Assembly: GCA_000750105.3 (NCBI GenBank)
Contig: JPHH03000017.1
Location: 62,001-126,000 of the forward strand
Length of the DNA stretch: 64,000 bases
Direction of reading: 5' to 3'
Origin: Tolypocladium sp. Sup5 PDA-1
Taxonomy: Eukaryota; Ascomycota; Sordariomycetes; Hypocreales; Ophiocordycipitaceae
Shown here: piece by piece, positions 22,546-31,731 of the stretch
Numbering within the stretch: the first letter of the stretch is position 1
Layout of the letters: the number at the start of each line of letters is the position of its first letter
Translations under genes and position numbers: made by a program
The notes under the pieces: generated by a model
What the model was told of the DNA's origin: nothing
Databases searched by the model: none
What the model saw: the letters and a program-made list of their open reading frames with translations, nothing else

Positions 22546-22709
22546 TCCCACGGGACCCGTGGGGATTATGTAAGCGCCGCCGGTTACCACTGAAGCCAAC
22601 CACTAAAGCCGACAACTAGACCGCTATAATTCAGCGTTAGCAGCCACCACCCAAATACGCGTGTCACGTAGTTACGTAGCCACGGTAGGCAAGGGCAATT
22701 TAAGGCCAG

Positions 22710-23072
22710 TAGGCCAGCAAGCCAGCGAGGCAGTAGGCTTGCGTTCAATCCAGCGAGCCAGCAGGCCAGCAAGCCAACAGGCCAGCAAGTCAGAGACGTA
22801 GTAGGCTTGCATTCAATCCAGTAGGCCAGCAGGCCAACAGGCTAGTAAGGCCAGCAGGCTAGTAAGGCCAGCAGCAAGCCAGCAAGGCCAGCAAGGCCAG
22901 CAAGGCCAGCAAGGCCAGCAAGGCCAGCACAGCCAGTAAGTCAGCGAGGCAGCAGGCTTACATTCAATCCAGCAGGCTAGCAGGCCAGCAAGCCAATAGG
23001 CCAGCAAGTCAGGGAGGTAGTAAGCTTGCATTCAATCTATCTAGCAAGCCAGCAAGGCCAGCAAGGCTAGTA
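22710..23072. repeat. Minisatellite built on GCCAGCAAG and a longer ~68-bp unit
   Basis: Repeated GGCCAGCAA/GCCAGCAGG words, with five to six perfect AAGGCCAGC copies near 22880-22930. A longer phrase, GGCTTGCATTCAATCCAG, begins at about 22736, 22804, 22955 and 23023, with spacings near 68, 151 and 68 bp. This suggests duplicated higher-order units. Confidence 0.8.
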
Positions 23073-23424
23073 GTCTCAAAGGTTAGATACAATACCCCCA
23101 GCAGTAGTACCTATGGATAGTTATAGCGGTCTAGTTGTCGGCGTCAGTGGTTGGCTTCAGTGGTGGCCACGCAGAGCTTACATAATCCCCACGGGTCCCG
23201 TGGGGGATTACAGCCACGGGTAATCCGTACTCCGTACCCGTGGCTCTATTGGGTCCCATGCATACCTTAATGGTGCGGACGTCCTAGCGGGCGTTTGTCG
23301 TAAGAGCTTGAATGAAACTCCGCAAGCACATCGTGCCAAGATAGTGCTGCGAATGACTCAAGGGGCACCAATAAGGTTGATCGAAACTCCACTCCGCCCG
23401 CCAGCCATCGCCGAGTATTTCAAG

Positions 23425-23447
23425 TCCCGCAGGCGGAGGCCCGCTCC
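23425..23447 (+). repeat. Right copy of the flanking direct repeat
   Basis: CCCGCAGGCGGAGG followed by CCGCTCC, matching 22474-22500 apart from a short gap. Confidence 0.5.
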
Positions 23448-23510
23448 ATCGGAAGCGTCATCTGCGACCCGATGAGTCTAGGATCACGACGGTTGATATG
23501 TGCTGTTATG

Positions 23511-24029
23511 ACGACTGTACATCCTGTCGAACGGCGCTGTACAGGACGTTTTACTTTCCTGGATAATGCCGCTCATTTTGAAGATATGCCGTCGATCGCA
23601 GGAAGCACGAACACGTCGGATCACAAGCGCAAATCGTCCTCTGACAACACACCTGACAACCCGTCTGGATGCAAAAGGCGGCGGTCCAACAGAGGGAAGT
23701 GGAAGCTGGTCCAGGGGTTTCACGACCAGCTGTCGATCGGCAAGGCTAAACCGGGCCTGTACACATCTGGGCAGGAAGGACCCTTGGAGGCCAAGGACTA
23801 TTCCTGCCTCCTCCTCGTCTCATCCGGCCATTTCTTGCTCTTGGAGAGCTGGAAGCTACGGGCCATGGTCAAACGGCGATCTGGCTCTCTTTTAGTGCAC
23901 CTCACGCTGTTAAATTTAGATCAACGGGCTCCTGGTTGCGTCTGGTGCTCCCGGCCTGCGGCGCTTGGCAAAATGGCCTCCAAAAGCGGCTCCCCGTCCT
24001 CCAGAAACGGAGGTCACTTCATCCAATAA
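23511..24029 (+). CDS. Possible small basic protein, unrecognised
   Basis: An open frame from the ATG at 23511 to 24029, 172 aa (the frame also has an ATG at 23472 that would give 185 aa). It contains a basic cluster, CKRRRSNRGKWK, resembling a nuclear targeting signal, and a hydrophobic patch, SCLLLVSSGHFLLL. No family is recognised. The frame lies right beside the inverted-repeat element and could be a lineage-specific gene, a remnant, or chance. Nothing in the flanks shows a clear promoter or intron. Confidence 0.2.
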   Translation, partial: TTVHPVERRCTGRFTFLDNAAHFEDMPSIAGSTNTSDHKRKSSSDNTPDNPSGCKRRRSNRGKWKLVQGFHDQLSIGKAKPGLYTSGQEGPLEAKDYSCLLLVSSGHFLLLESWKLRAMVKRRSGSLLVHLTLLNLDQRAPGCVWCSRPAALGKMASKSGSPSSRNGGHFIQ

Positions 24030-25152
24030 CGGAGGGCACACTTGCGGCGGACCTGCACTTTAGCCGTAAAGTGTTGTAAAGGGCTAGCCAAGGGCTTGTT
24101 CAGCGAGTTGAATGCCAGGTCGTATTGTCTATCTAAAGCTACGGAAGGAAGAGAGAAGACCCGTACCTAAACACCAGGCTTTGTTCCTGTAGCACAAAGT
24201 AGCCGTTTCATGCCGGTCGTCTAGTGGGTACAAGTGGACCACAGCGCCCGCACGGTACCTGCCACATGTGGCGTATAGTCTATGCTCAAACAAGTTTCTG
24301 ATCTTAAGCAAAACGGACACTCATTCCGGACTACCCTGTATCACGCTGCCCATTCTTCATAAACAGAGAAAGAACACCCCATGTCCTTCTCCGATAAGAT
24401 GCCCAATGTCCAATCCGACAATGACAAGCCTTGCCTGAGCGGGCCGCCACACAGTAAGTTGGATGCGACATCTCTGGTGCAGAACGCCTGCTGGCGCCAA
24501 TCGCGTACTCGCTCCAACCGTCAGGCATCGTCAGGTGTGCACCTATCTGTGCGCCACAGGAGCAGCCGTCACAAGACCGATTCATCCGTTTATTCACTGC
24601 TGCCCAGACTCAGAGTCCCAATATTACTGCTCCTATCAAAATACAACCCAAAATAGTAGCAGCAGGGTGTAAAGCGGATAGAAAGCCGGCCCATTTTCAT
24701 TAAAGTGAATAGTTGAAGCTCTCAGCTTCCCATTTCCGCAGGATGTCAATGCGGCATCACAACGGCTGAATAGCTCCCCTGTTTGGTTGCAAACTGGCAG
24801 GCAAAGAGCCGCAGCACCCAGTGTACAGCACCCAATTGGCACTGCAGTGGCACGGCGAACTGTCAGGCCAAACGATTAGCTCATAAACAAGTACCTCTCA
24901 CACGAAGCCAGCAACCTGGCCGTTCCATTAAAAGGACCTGAATTTAAAGCCTACGGACCATGCAAAGCCTGACCAGCTCCCCGTACTTGCCCGTCCTTGT
25001 ACCCTTAGGGCCTGCCATGGCCATCCTGATAAAGCAAAAGAGTTCACGAGCCCCAACGCCATCCCCTAGGTTTCCGTCCCTCCGTCCGTCCGTAGTGCTG
25101 TTCGCAAAACCAAATCCCAACGCCGACTCGCCGCATGGGGTTCAACCGCCCA
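24030..25152. other. Intergenic region, no gene recognised
   Basis: No plausible coding frames or repeats. The right end is the 3' flank of TAF12. Confidence 0.5.
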
Positions 25153-26959
25153 TTACAGATCCCCCTTGCCCGGCATGACTTTGGCCGCCTGCACCGCGCT
25201 CATCTTTGCGATCCATCCAGGCGACGGCTGGACCTTGCGGACGGTACGCAGCTCGTCCGACGAGTACCCTGGCACGCGGATATTGTACGTTCGCTCCAGA
25301 ATCAGTTGGATGTCGCGAATCTCCAGTACCTTGGAGCCACGCTCCTTGGAGTTGCGGCACGCTGCGTGGAGGACGTTGTCTACAAACGAGTCGGCCATGT
25401 TCAGAATGTTCTGTAATCATGTAGTTAGCAATTGTGCTGCATCATTCGGCGTGGACGTGAAGAATGCTCTCACCTCTTCCACCTCTGGCGAAAGCTGGTT
25501 GCCGTCTTGTCCCTCTGCAGACCCTCCGCACACCTGGCGCACCAGCTCATCCAGTTTCTTCTTGCTGAGGACGTGATCACCCTCGGCATCGTGGTTGTAG
25601 GCTGGGACCCGAGCGACCGGTGGCTGGTTCATCACACCTCCAAGGGTGCCGGTGCCCTGCGACATGGTTGGGCGCCCTGCGCTGACGCCGCCGCCCATGG
25701 TGACACCTTGAGGAACGGCTGTGGCCTTTTCGGGGAGCTGCTTCGGAATCGGCATCTTGGCAGTCATGCCGGTCTGCTGCTGTGTTGGGTGGGCGTGAGG
25801 GTGGCCCTGTGGTTGCATGACGCCAGGGTTCATTGCGCCGGCGGTTGAAGAGGGTGTGCCCACACCAGGCTGCTGACCGGGTAGAGGTGCGCTTCCTGGG
25901 GTGCTGGCTGCTCTCTGGTTTGCGAGAGACATGGCAGCAGAGTGGCTGAGCGCACGGGTCGGCCCTGCGGCGGTGACTGGGGTGGAGGACTGCGGTGTCT
26001 GCACTCGTGCGGCGCCCTGAACTGGAGCTGCAGACGCTTGCGCTTGCGCTTGAGCTTGCACCTGGGCTTGGGCTTGGGCCATGGAGGTTGCAAGAGCTGT
26101 GTTGACGGGAGTCGGGTGCGCCTGCTGTGCCTGAGGGTGCCCTTGGGGCTGCTGCTGAACAGCTTGGGTGGCGTTCGGGGCGGGTCGAGTCTGTGCCTGT
26201 GCCTGCGACGGCGTTGGCGTTCCGTTGGCTGGGGATGCTCTGTTCGCAGCGGCCATTTGTTGCTGGTTCTTGGCGGCCTCAAGGGCGGCATTGACTGACG
26301 CAGCTGCGGCGCCTTGGTTCGCAGCCTGTGTCCTGTTATGTGCGGCGTTTGCGTTGTTCAACGCCTGTGCCGCGTCCGTCTGCTGTCCAGCAGGAGGTGC
26401 CGCAGGGCCAGGAGGGCCACCGTTCTGGTTTGCCTGTTGGTTGGTTCCCTGGAGGCTTTCTTGCTGCTTGCGAACGCTCTCCACCCACTTGTGTGCCTCC
26501 GTGTAAAACTTGAGTTGCTGTTCTCGTCGCGCTTGATATTGTTTCAGCTCCTCGTCCTTGAGCGGCTTACCCGCCGCAGCTCGGTCTTTGAAGATCTTCT
26601 CCATGCTTGCCACCTTGGTCTTGCTGTTCTCCATTGTGAACAGCGCCCGAGCATATCTCTCCTTCATATCGTCCACCCATTTGTTAATTTCGGCGGGCGA
26701 CTTATCCGCCAGTTGCGTCGGCGTTCGGAAGGACATCTTACTCGCGTGTTGCAGGATGTGGTCGGGTATCTTTGGTCGCTGTGCCGTCGCTGCTGCTGCC
26801 GCAGCCGCCGCAGTCGATGTCGCTTGTGTGTTTTGTGGTTGGCCAGCCGCGGTGCCCGCCGGGTCGTTGCCCCCTTGGGCAGCATTGCCGTTGCTGGGAG
26901 CGGCCTGTTGCTGCTTCAGCTGCTGTTGCGCCAGAGCCTGCGCCTGAGCCTGAGCCTGT

Positions 26960-27024
<65 letters not shown>

Positions 27025-27498
27025 CGCCTGCGCCTGCGCCTGCGCCTGTGCTGCTACTTGTGCAGCAGGGTTCTGCTGTGCGGATGGCGGCCGGACAGGC
27101 GCTTGCCCCCCTTGCTGTTGACCTTGCTGTTGACCTTGCTGTTGACCTTGATGTTGCGCCTGCTGTTGCGCCGGGTGCTGCGCCTGTTGTTGCTGCTGCG
27201 ACTGTTGCTGAGCTTGACTCCGACGCTGCTGGATCTTCGTGATCAGCATCCGCGAGAACTCGCTAATCTTCTGCCTCGCCGCGAGCTGGTCCGGACTGCC
27301 GGTTGGCGAGTTGCTGAGCTTGTTCCATAGGCCCCTTAACCCGGCCTCGTACTTGCTCTTTTCCTCCTCGCTGAGCATCGGCAAGCCGCGTATCTGATGC
27401 GGCTGGTACATCGGTGGGCCCCGCGGCTGCTGGCCAGCAGGGACTTGCTGGCCTTGGGCCTGACCCTGCTGGGGCATCTGGCCTTGGGCGGGATTCAT
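25153..27498 (-). CDS. taf12: Transcription initiation factor TFIID/SAGA subunit TAF12
   Basis: Exons 27498-25474 and 25410-25153 on the minus strand, 760 aa. The long N-terminal part is Gln/Ala/Pro-rich and includes about 19 Ala-Gln pairs. The C-terminal H2B-like histone fold runs from HVLSKKKLDELVRQVCG through LSPEVEENILNMADSFVDNV to VLEIRDIQLILERTYNIRVP. Intron 1 falls inside the fold, exactly after SPEVEE. TAF12 pairs with TAF4 in TFIID and with Ada1 in SAGA, in the nucleus. The conserved fold makes the call firm; the Q-rich region is typical of activator-contacting coactivators but is not conserved in sequence. Confidence 0.94.
26935..27048. repeat. Hexanucleotide microsatellite coding (Gln-Ala)n in TAF12
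   Basis: Nineteen consecutive hexamers of the form NGCCTG on the plus strand, mostly AGCCTG with a block of CGCCTG. It is in frame, so length changes keep the protein open. Confidence 0.9.
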
Positions 27499-30400
27499 CT
27501 TCGGCCGCTGAGGGTGTTCACAGGGTCCAGTTGCTGGGAGAACGGGGCCGGGGGTCGTGAAATGGTTCTGGACACGGCCGGATCGGGGAGCGTATACGGG
27601 GTTCTAACGCGTCGATAGGGGGGCGACAATTGAAGCCGGGACTTGGATGCCAGACGACGACGCGTCGGCTCGAATTCCACTGATAGTTGTAGCGAGGTTT
27701 GATGATGCCGTCGATGGACGATGGGGGTGGGTCGTCATGGAGGACAAGCCACTGGTGAGGGCGTTGCCTGGACGGAAAATCTTGCGGCCCATGTCAACAG
27801 CCGGCGACACATTGCTGACTAAGTGGCCATGCACTCGCCGCCCTACCCTGGAGTCCTGGACGGTGTCGAGCGAACATGGACTTGGACAAGGTACTCCGTA
27901 CACTACGTGCACTTCGCAATCGGCGTTATCAAGCCTTTGTGTTTGTCTCTGCGGTATTGATTGAAACGAGGACCACGGATATTGCCGAGCCCCTGCGCAG
28001 AAGCATTCGCCCAGGCTGCCGTTCCGGTGTGATTGAGCCCCCGCCAGGAATTCTTCAAGTGATGACATCCCCCTCGAATCTTACGCGTGCAACTCTCATG
28101 AAGAGGAGCCAAGATGGATCATGGTTATGCAAGCTTGCAGACATTCACCATGGCCAAGCCCTGCATCCACGACGACCATCCAGGAAGATACCTACGGGTA
28201 CATGATGGCGAAACGGATACCACCCACGTGTCATGCATAATGGCATTCGCGCCAGGGTCGCCTCGGCCATTCAAGGCGTCTGGAAACTGGATGGAAGCCC
28301 CTCTCGAGACCAGAATCTGCAAGGCACTTTGGCTTCGGCCCCTGGCCCAGAACCTCCGACCGTGTACTCGTACGTCAGTTATCTTGATCACTGGCCATGT
28401 GATGTTTACGTGGGCTCGCTTATACAATGGGCCAAGCTGGACTCTGGGCCTTGCTGGCTACCACTTACACATCTGGTGAGAACTGGCATCTTGGCCACCG
28501 GCAGAACATGTCTTCTTTGACGGATGGGCTGGTAAAAACTCGGGAGGCTCAAAGTCATGAACCCCGCTGGCCCGAGGCACGTTTCGCGGTCCAAGTTCCA
28601 TTTGCCATGCACCGTGCATAAGGGCCGCGCAGCATGATGGGGTCTCTTTCGAAACGCTTACCTTGGGACCTGCCGTATCAAGAACAACGTTGATGCTCAA
28701 GTCGCCATCTGTCAACAAGCTCATCCGCGCCACGAAAAGACGTCCCAGCTCGACCAGCGCGAGATGACGAGGAGCGTGCGATGTCGGCCAGTCAAACACT
28801 CTTGCTCGAGACAAAGACGGTCGTTGCGCTGACAACTCATCCTTGTCTGAGCCTCTGAGGGAACCGCCCTGATACAGCATTAGCCGGCTGCAGACTGCAG
28901 TCCAACGCAGGACCCCTAGAGGCTGTTCGACGCGGCTAGGGCAGGGGCCGCCGCGCGATTTGATTTGGACAAAGGCAAAATTTTCTTCTGCTTCTTTGAT
29001 TGACTCCTCGTCGGCGTGCGTTTTTACTGGAGCAACGGGCGTTTGTTGAGGGCAGGTCGCGGGCGGCACGGGGGCGCATTCGGAGCATTGCTGCCCAAGA
29101 TGGCCCGCGATGCCCTACACGGGGTAGACGGAGCGGGTACCTTGCCATGCCGTGCGTTGGACTTTTGGGGACTTTGTCCGTCCCACAGAGCGATTTGCGA
29201 CCGGTAGGTAGCACTGGTGATGCCGTGAACGGCGCGTCTGCGATTAGGCTGTGCTTGTCGTGTGAGCGAGCTTATCTCGCTGTTGGTGCTGCAGAGGTAT
29301 AAGACCGCAGCGGCCACAGCTCCCGTGCGAGGCACGGAGGGATGCAGCATCCCGCGTCCCCAGCGACCGTGCCTGGAGCGAGACCGAAACGAAGAAACCT
29401 CACACTCTTCTCCCGGAAAGCTGCTCACACGACTGCTTACCTGGACCTGCCCTGCTTAGGTGCCTTACTGTTACTGGCATCTTGCCTCGGCCCGGACGCC
29501 GCCTGATTCGAAAATAGTCGAGGGATCCATCCCTTGGGTGCCGTCTTCGTACCTGACTTGGACCCGACTTGGACCTGACTTGGACCTTGAAACTGGCTCG
29601 GGCTGCATTTGCCACGACGCGAATCCGGCAGAGTGTCTCTGAAACAGTGGCATCCCGGTCATTTACGACTCACACCCGGGGCCGATCCTGCGACTCTTAT
29701 TATAGTCTCGCGTGTCCTCCGCGCTGCTGCTGCGTTCCCTGGGCCGATCATTCGTCTCATCACCGCTCGCCATCGTCAGCCTCTCAGCTGAGCAAGAAGC
29801 TCAGACTTCAAGCGCCGCCGGCTCTCCTCTCACCGTCGTCAGTCACCCTTGTCTGGCCTGGACCAGACAGCGCATTGCAGCGGGCCGCAGATCTGCCTGA
29901 CAAACCACGGGCTATAATTACATATTGCCAGCGCTCCCATCGCATTTGCCTGGTTGCTGCAGGCCACCCTCCCCAATCAGCCTGCTCTTCCTCCTCGTTT
30001 GCCTCACTTTCCCTCACTTTCTCACTCTCCCTCCCTCGCCTCTCAGCTGCCCATCTGCCCATCGGGACTCACGACACAACGCGGCGTGTCACGGTGTCCT
30101 CCATCAGCCAGCTCCAGACCGCGAGGAACAAGCAGGCCACCGCCAAACCTCCAGCATTACTATCATGACCGCCAACACTAGCCGGATATCCTCTTCTCCG
30201 TGCTGGAGGTTTCTCCTTTGGGTCCTGACTCCCTGACGCTCCCGTTGATCTGGCCAGGCCGCGCTCCACGGGCCCCCAACAATCGCGCGTCGAATAGAAG
30301 AAAAAATCGAACAAAAACCCTGGGCTGTGCGTTGCATCAGGCGATGCTCTGCGGCTTCTGCTTTGCTGGCACCGCATCCCTCCCTCCCTCCCCCGCAGCA

Positions 30401-30630
30401 GCGACTTTTTTTGCCCTCCACTGCCATTCACATTCCGCTTCCGCTTCCCCACACGCTGCAGCCGACTCTCAATCTGATAGGATCACCGGGTTGAGACTTG
30501 GAGAGTCGGACGATCCAATACGTTTTATTTGCCCCGAGGCAAGTGGGCGGCTCTGCAGAGAAGAGTTGACCACCAAGAGATATACCCATCTCCATCCATA
30601 CTATACGTTTCTACGGCCCGAAGCGCTTCG
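27499..30630. other. Intergenic region, no gene recognised
   Basis: About 3.1 kb between the TAF12 start and the gene at 30631. Frames are short and domain-free. Near 29549-29588 there are three imperfect copies of ACTTGGACCTG. From about 29990 to 30050 the plus strand is strongly CT-rich, like a promoter or leader of the downstream gene. Confidence 0.5.
29985..30050 (+). promoter_or_regulatory. CT-rich tract upstream of the gene at 30631
   Basis: Long run of C and T about 600 bp before the ATG, as seen near transcription starts of many fungal genes. It suggests a long leader for this gene. Confidence 0.35.
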
Positions 30631-31731
30631 ATGGCCAAGATCAAGAACAATCGCCGGCGGCGCGGCCCGTCGACGCCAAACCTCAAGCTCCATCTCCACG
30701 GCGCCACGGACCCAACGTCACCGCCAGAAACCCCCACAGCGTCGCCGCTGCTGGCCCGCAGCAAGCACCCCTTCCCCCATCATCAGCAGCAGCAGGCGTC
30801 CTTGTACCGCTACTCGCGCCCGCTGTCCCAGGACCCCAACATCAAGCCCGTTGGCAACGGCCACCAGTTTAGCTACCAGCCGGCCATCGGCCCGGAGCAG
30901 TTGAGCCCTCGGTCGTCGTCGTCGTCGTCCTCCGACGAGGAGGATGTTGAGGAGTCGGATTCGGATGTCGACTCGTCCTCTGACGAAGGCATTGAGGCCC
31001 ACAGCTTGCCCAACTCGGCCGCTGCGCACGCCTCCGATGACGAACGGTCTGAATCTGAAGAGGACTCTGAGCATGAGTCCGGGTCCGGGTCCGAGTCCGG
31101 GTCTGCCTCCGGGTCCGACTCGGACGCGGATGGGTCTGTCCGGAAAAACCACTCCGTGCACGTCATCTCCACCAGCACCACTCTCGAATGCGAGTTTATA
31201 ATCGAGGACATTGATCCAATGGACAGCGAGTGCGAGGGCCTCGACGTGCTGCACCCCACTGAGATCGAGTCGAACCGCAGTCGGTCGAGGTCCCGCCACA
31301 AGGACCTGGACAAGGGCATGATGCAGGACCTCAAGAACCTCAACTGCAGCAACGAGGCGTCCGACAACGAGGGCGGCGGCCTCGCGCACGGCTACGACGA
31401 GGACGAGGAGGCCTTCCTCCAGCGGCGGCAGGAGCTGCGGCGCATCCGCAGAGTGAGCATGTCGAGCAGCTTCGGCAAGCGGACGCACAGCGAGCTCAGC
31501 GACTCGGACAATGACGACGCCGCCCTCGACGTCAACGACGTGGGGTCCAGCGCCCGGCGCATGCGGAAGAGACTGCACCGCGGCAGCCTGCTGTTCCAGG
31601 ACCCGCCGGAGCCGCGGATCGACGAGCTGGAGGAGCCCGACTCGAGCGAGGACGAGTACGCGACCGTGAACTCGCTGGCGAGGGAGCTGCCATACTATAC
31701 CATGGAGATTATGGAAATGGACTCGAGCTGA
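30631..31731 (+). CDS. Acidic, serine-rich nuclear-type protein, function unknown
   Basis: Single exon, 366 aa, starting at the ATG of MAKIKNNRRRRG; the frame is open further upstream but only from a non-ATG codon. The N-terminus has a strong basic cluster that could be a nuclear localisation signal. The middle is a long Ser/Asp/Glu-rich tract, with SSSSSSSDEEDVEESDSD and several Gly-Ser/Glu-Ser repeats, typical of casein kinase 2 targets and histone-binding acidic proteins. A more structured part follows, with ECEFIIEDIDPMDSE, FLQRRQELRRIRRVSMSSSFGKR and an ending YYTMEIMEMDSS. Such short conserved islands suggest a real, evolving protein. No domain is recognised. Confidence 0.7.
   Translation: MAKIKNNRRRRGPSTPNLKLHLHGATDPTSPPETPTASPLLARSKHPFPHHQQQQASLYRYSRPLSQDPNIKPVGNGHQFSYQPAIGPEQLSPRSSSSSSSDEEDVEESDSDVDSSSDEGIEAHSLPNSAAAHASDDERSESEEDSEHESGSGSESGSASGSDSDADGSVRKNHSVHVISTSTTLECEFIIEDIDPMDSECEGLDVLHPTEIESNRSRSRSRHKDLDKGMMQDLKNLNCSNEASDNEGGGLAHGYDEDEEAFLQRRQELRRIRRVSMSSSFGKRTHSELSDSDNDDAALDVNDVGSSARRMRKRLHRGSLLFQDPPEPRIDELEEPDSSEDEYATVNSLARELPYYTMEIMEMDSS

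Larger units (their letters stand above)
22505..23263. mobile_element. Non-autonomous inverted-repeat (MITE/foldback-like) element with internal minisatellite
   Basis: The two ends are inverted copies of each other: about 126 bp at 22505-22630 and about 144 bp at 23120-23263, starting at ATGCAT on both outer sides. Shared blocks are GGACCCAA, AGAGCCACGGGTAC, CCCACGGGACCCGTGGGG, ATTATGTAAGC, ACTGAAGCCAACCACT and GCCGACAACTAGACCGCTAT. The right arm carries short extra segments of roughly 13 and 7 bp. Each arm contains smaller palindromes. No transposase frame fits inside. A target-site duplication could not be identified with certainty. Confidence 0.75.

Noticed and set aside
22710..23072. Repeat array considered as a CRISPR
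   Set aside because: Repeats are degenerate and of mixed spacing, with no regular unique spacers, in a eukaryotic genome.
26314..27330. Plus-strand frame with Ser-Leu repeats
   Set aside because: Translation of the TAF12 Gln/Ala repeat on the wrong strand.
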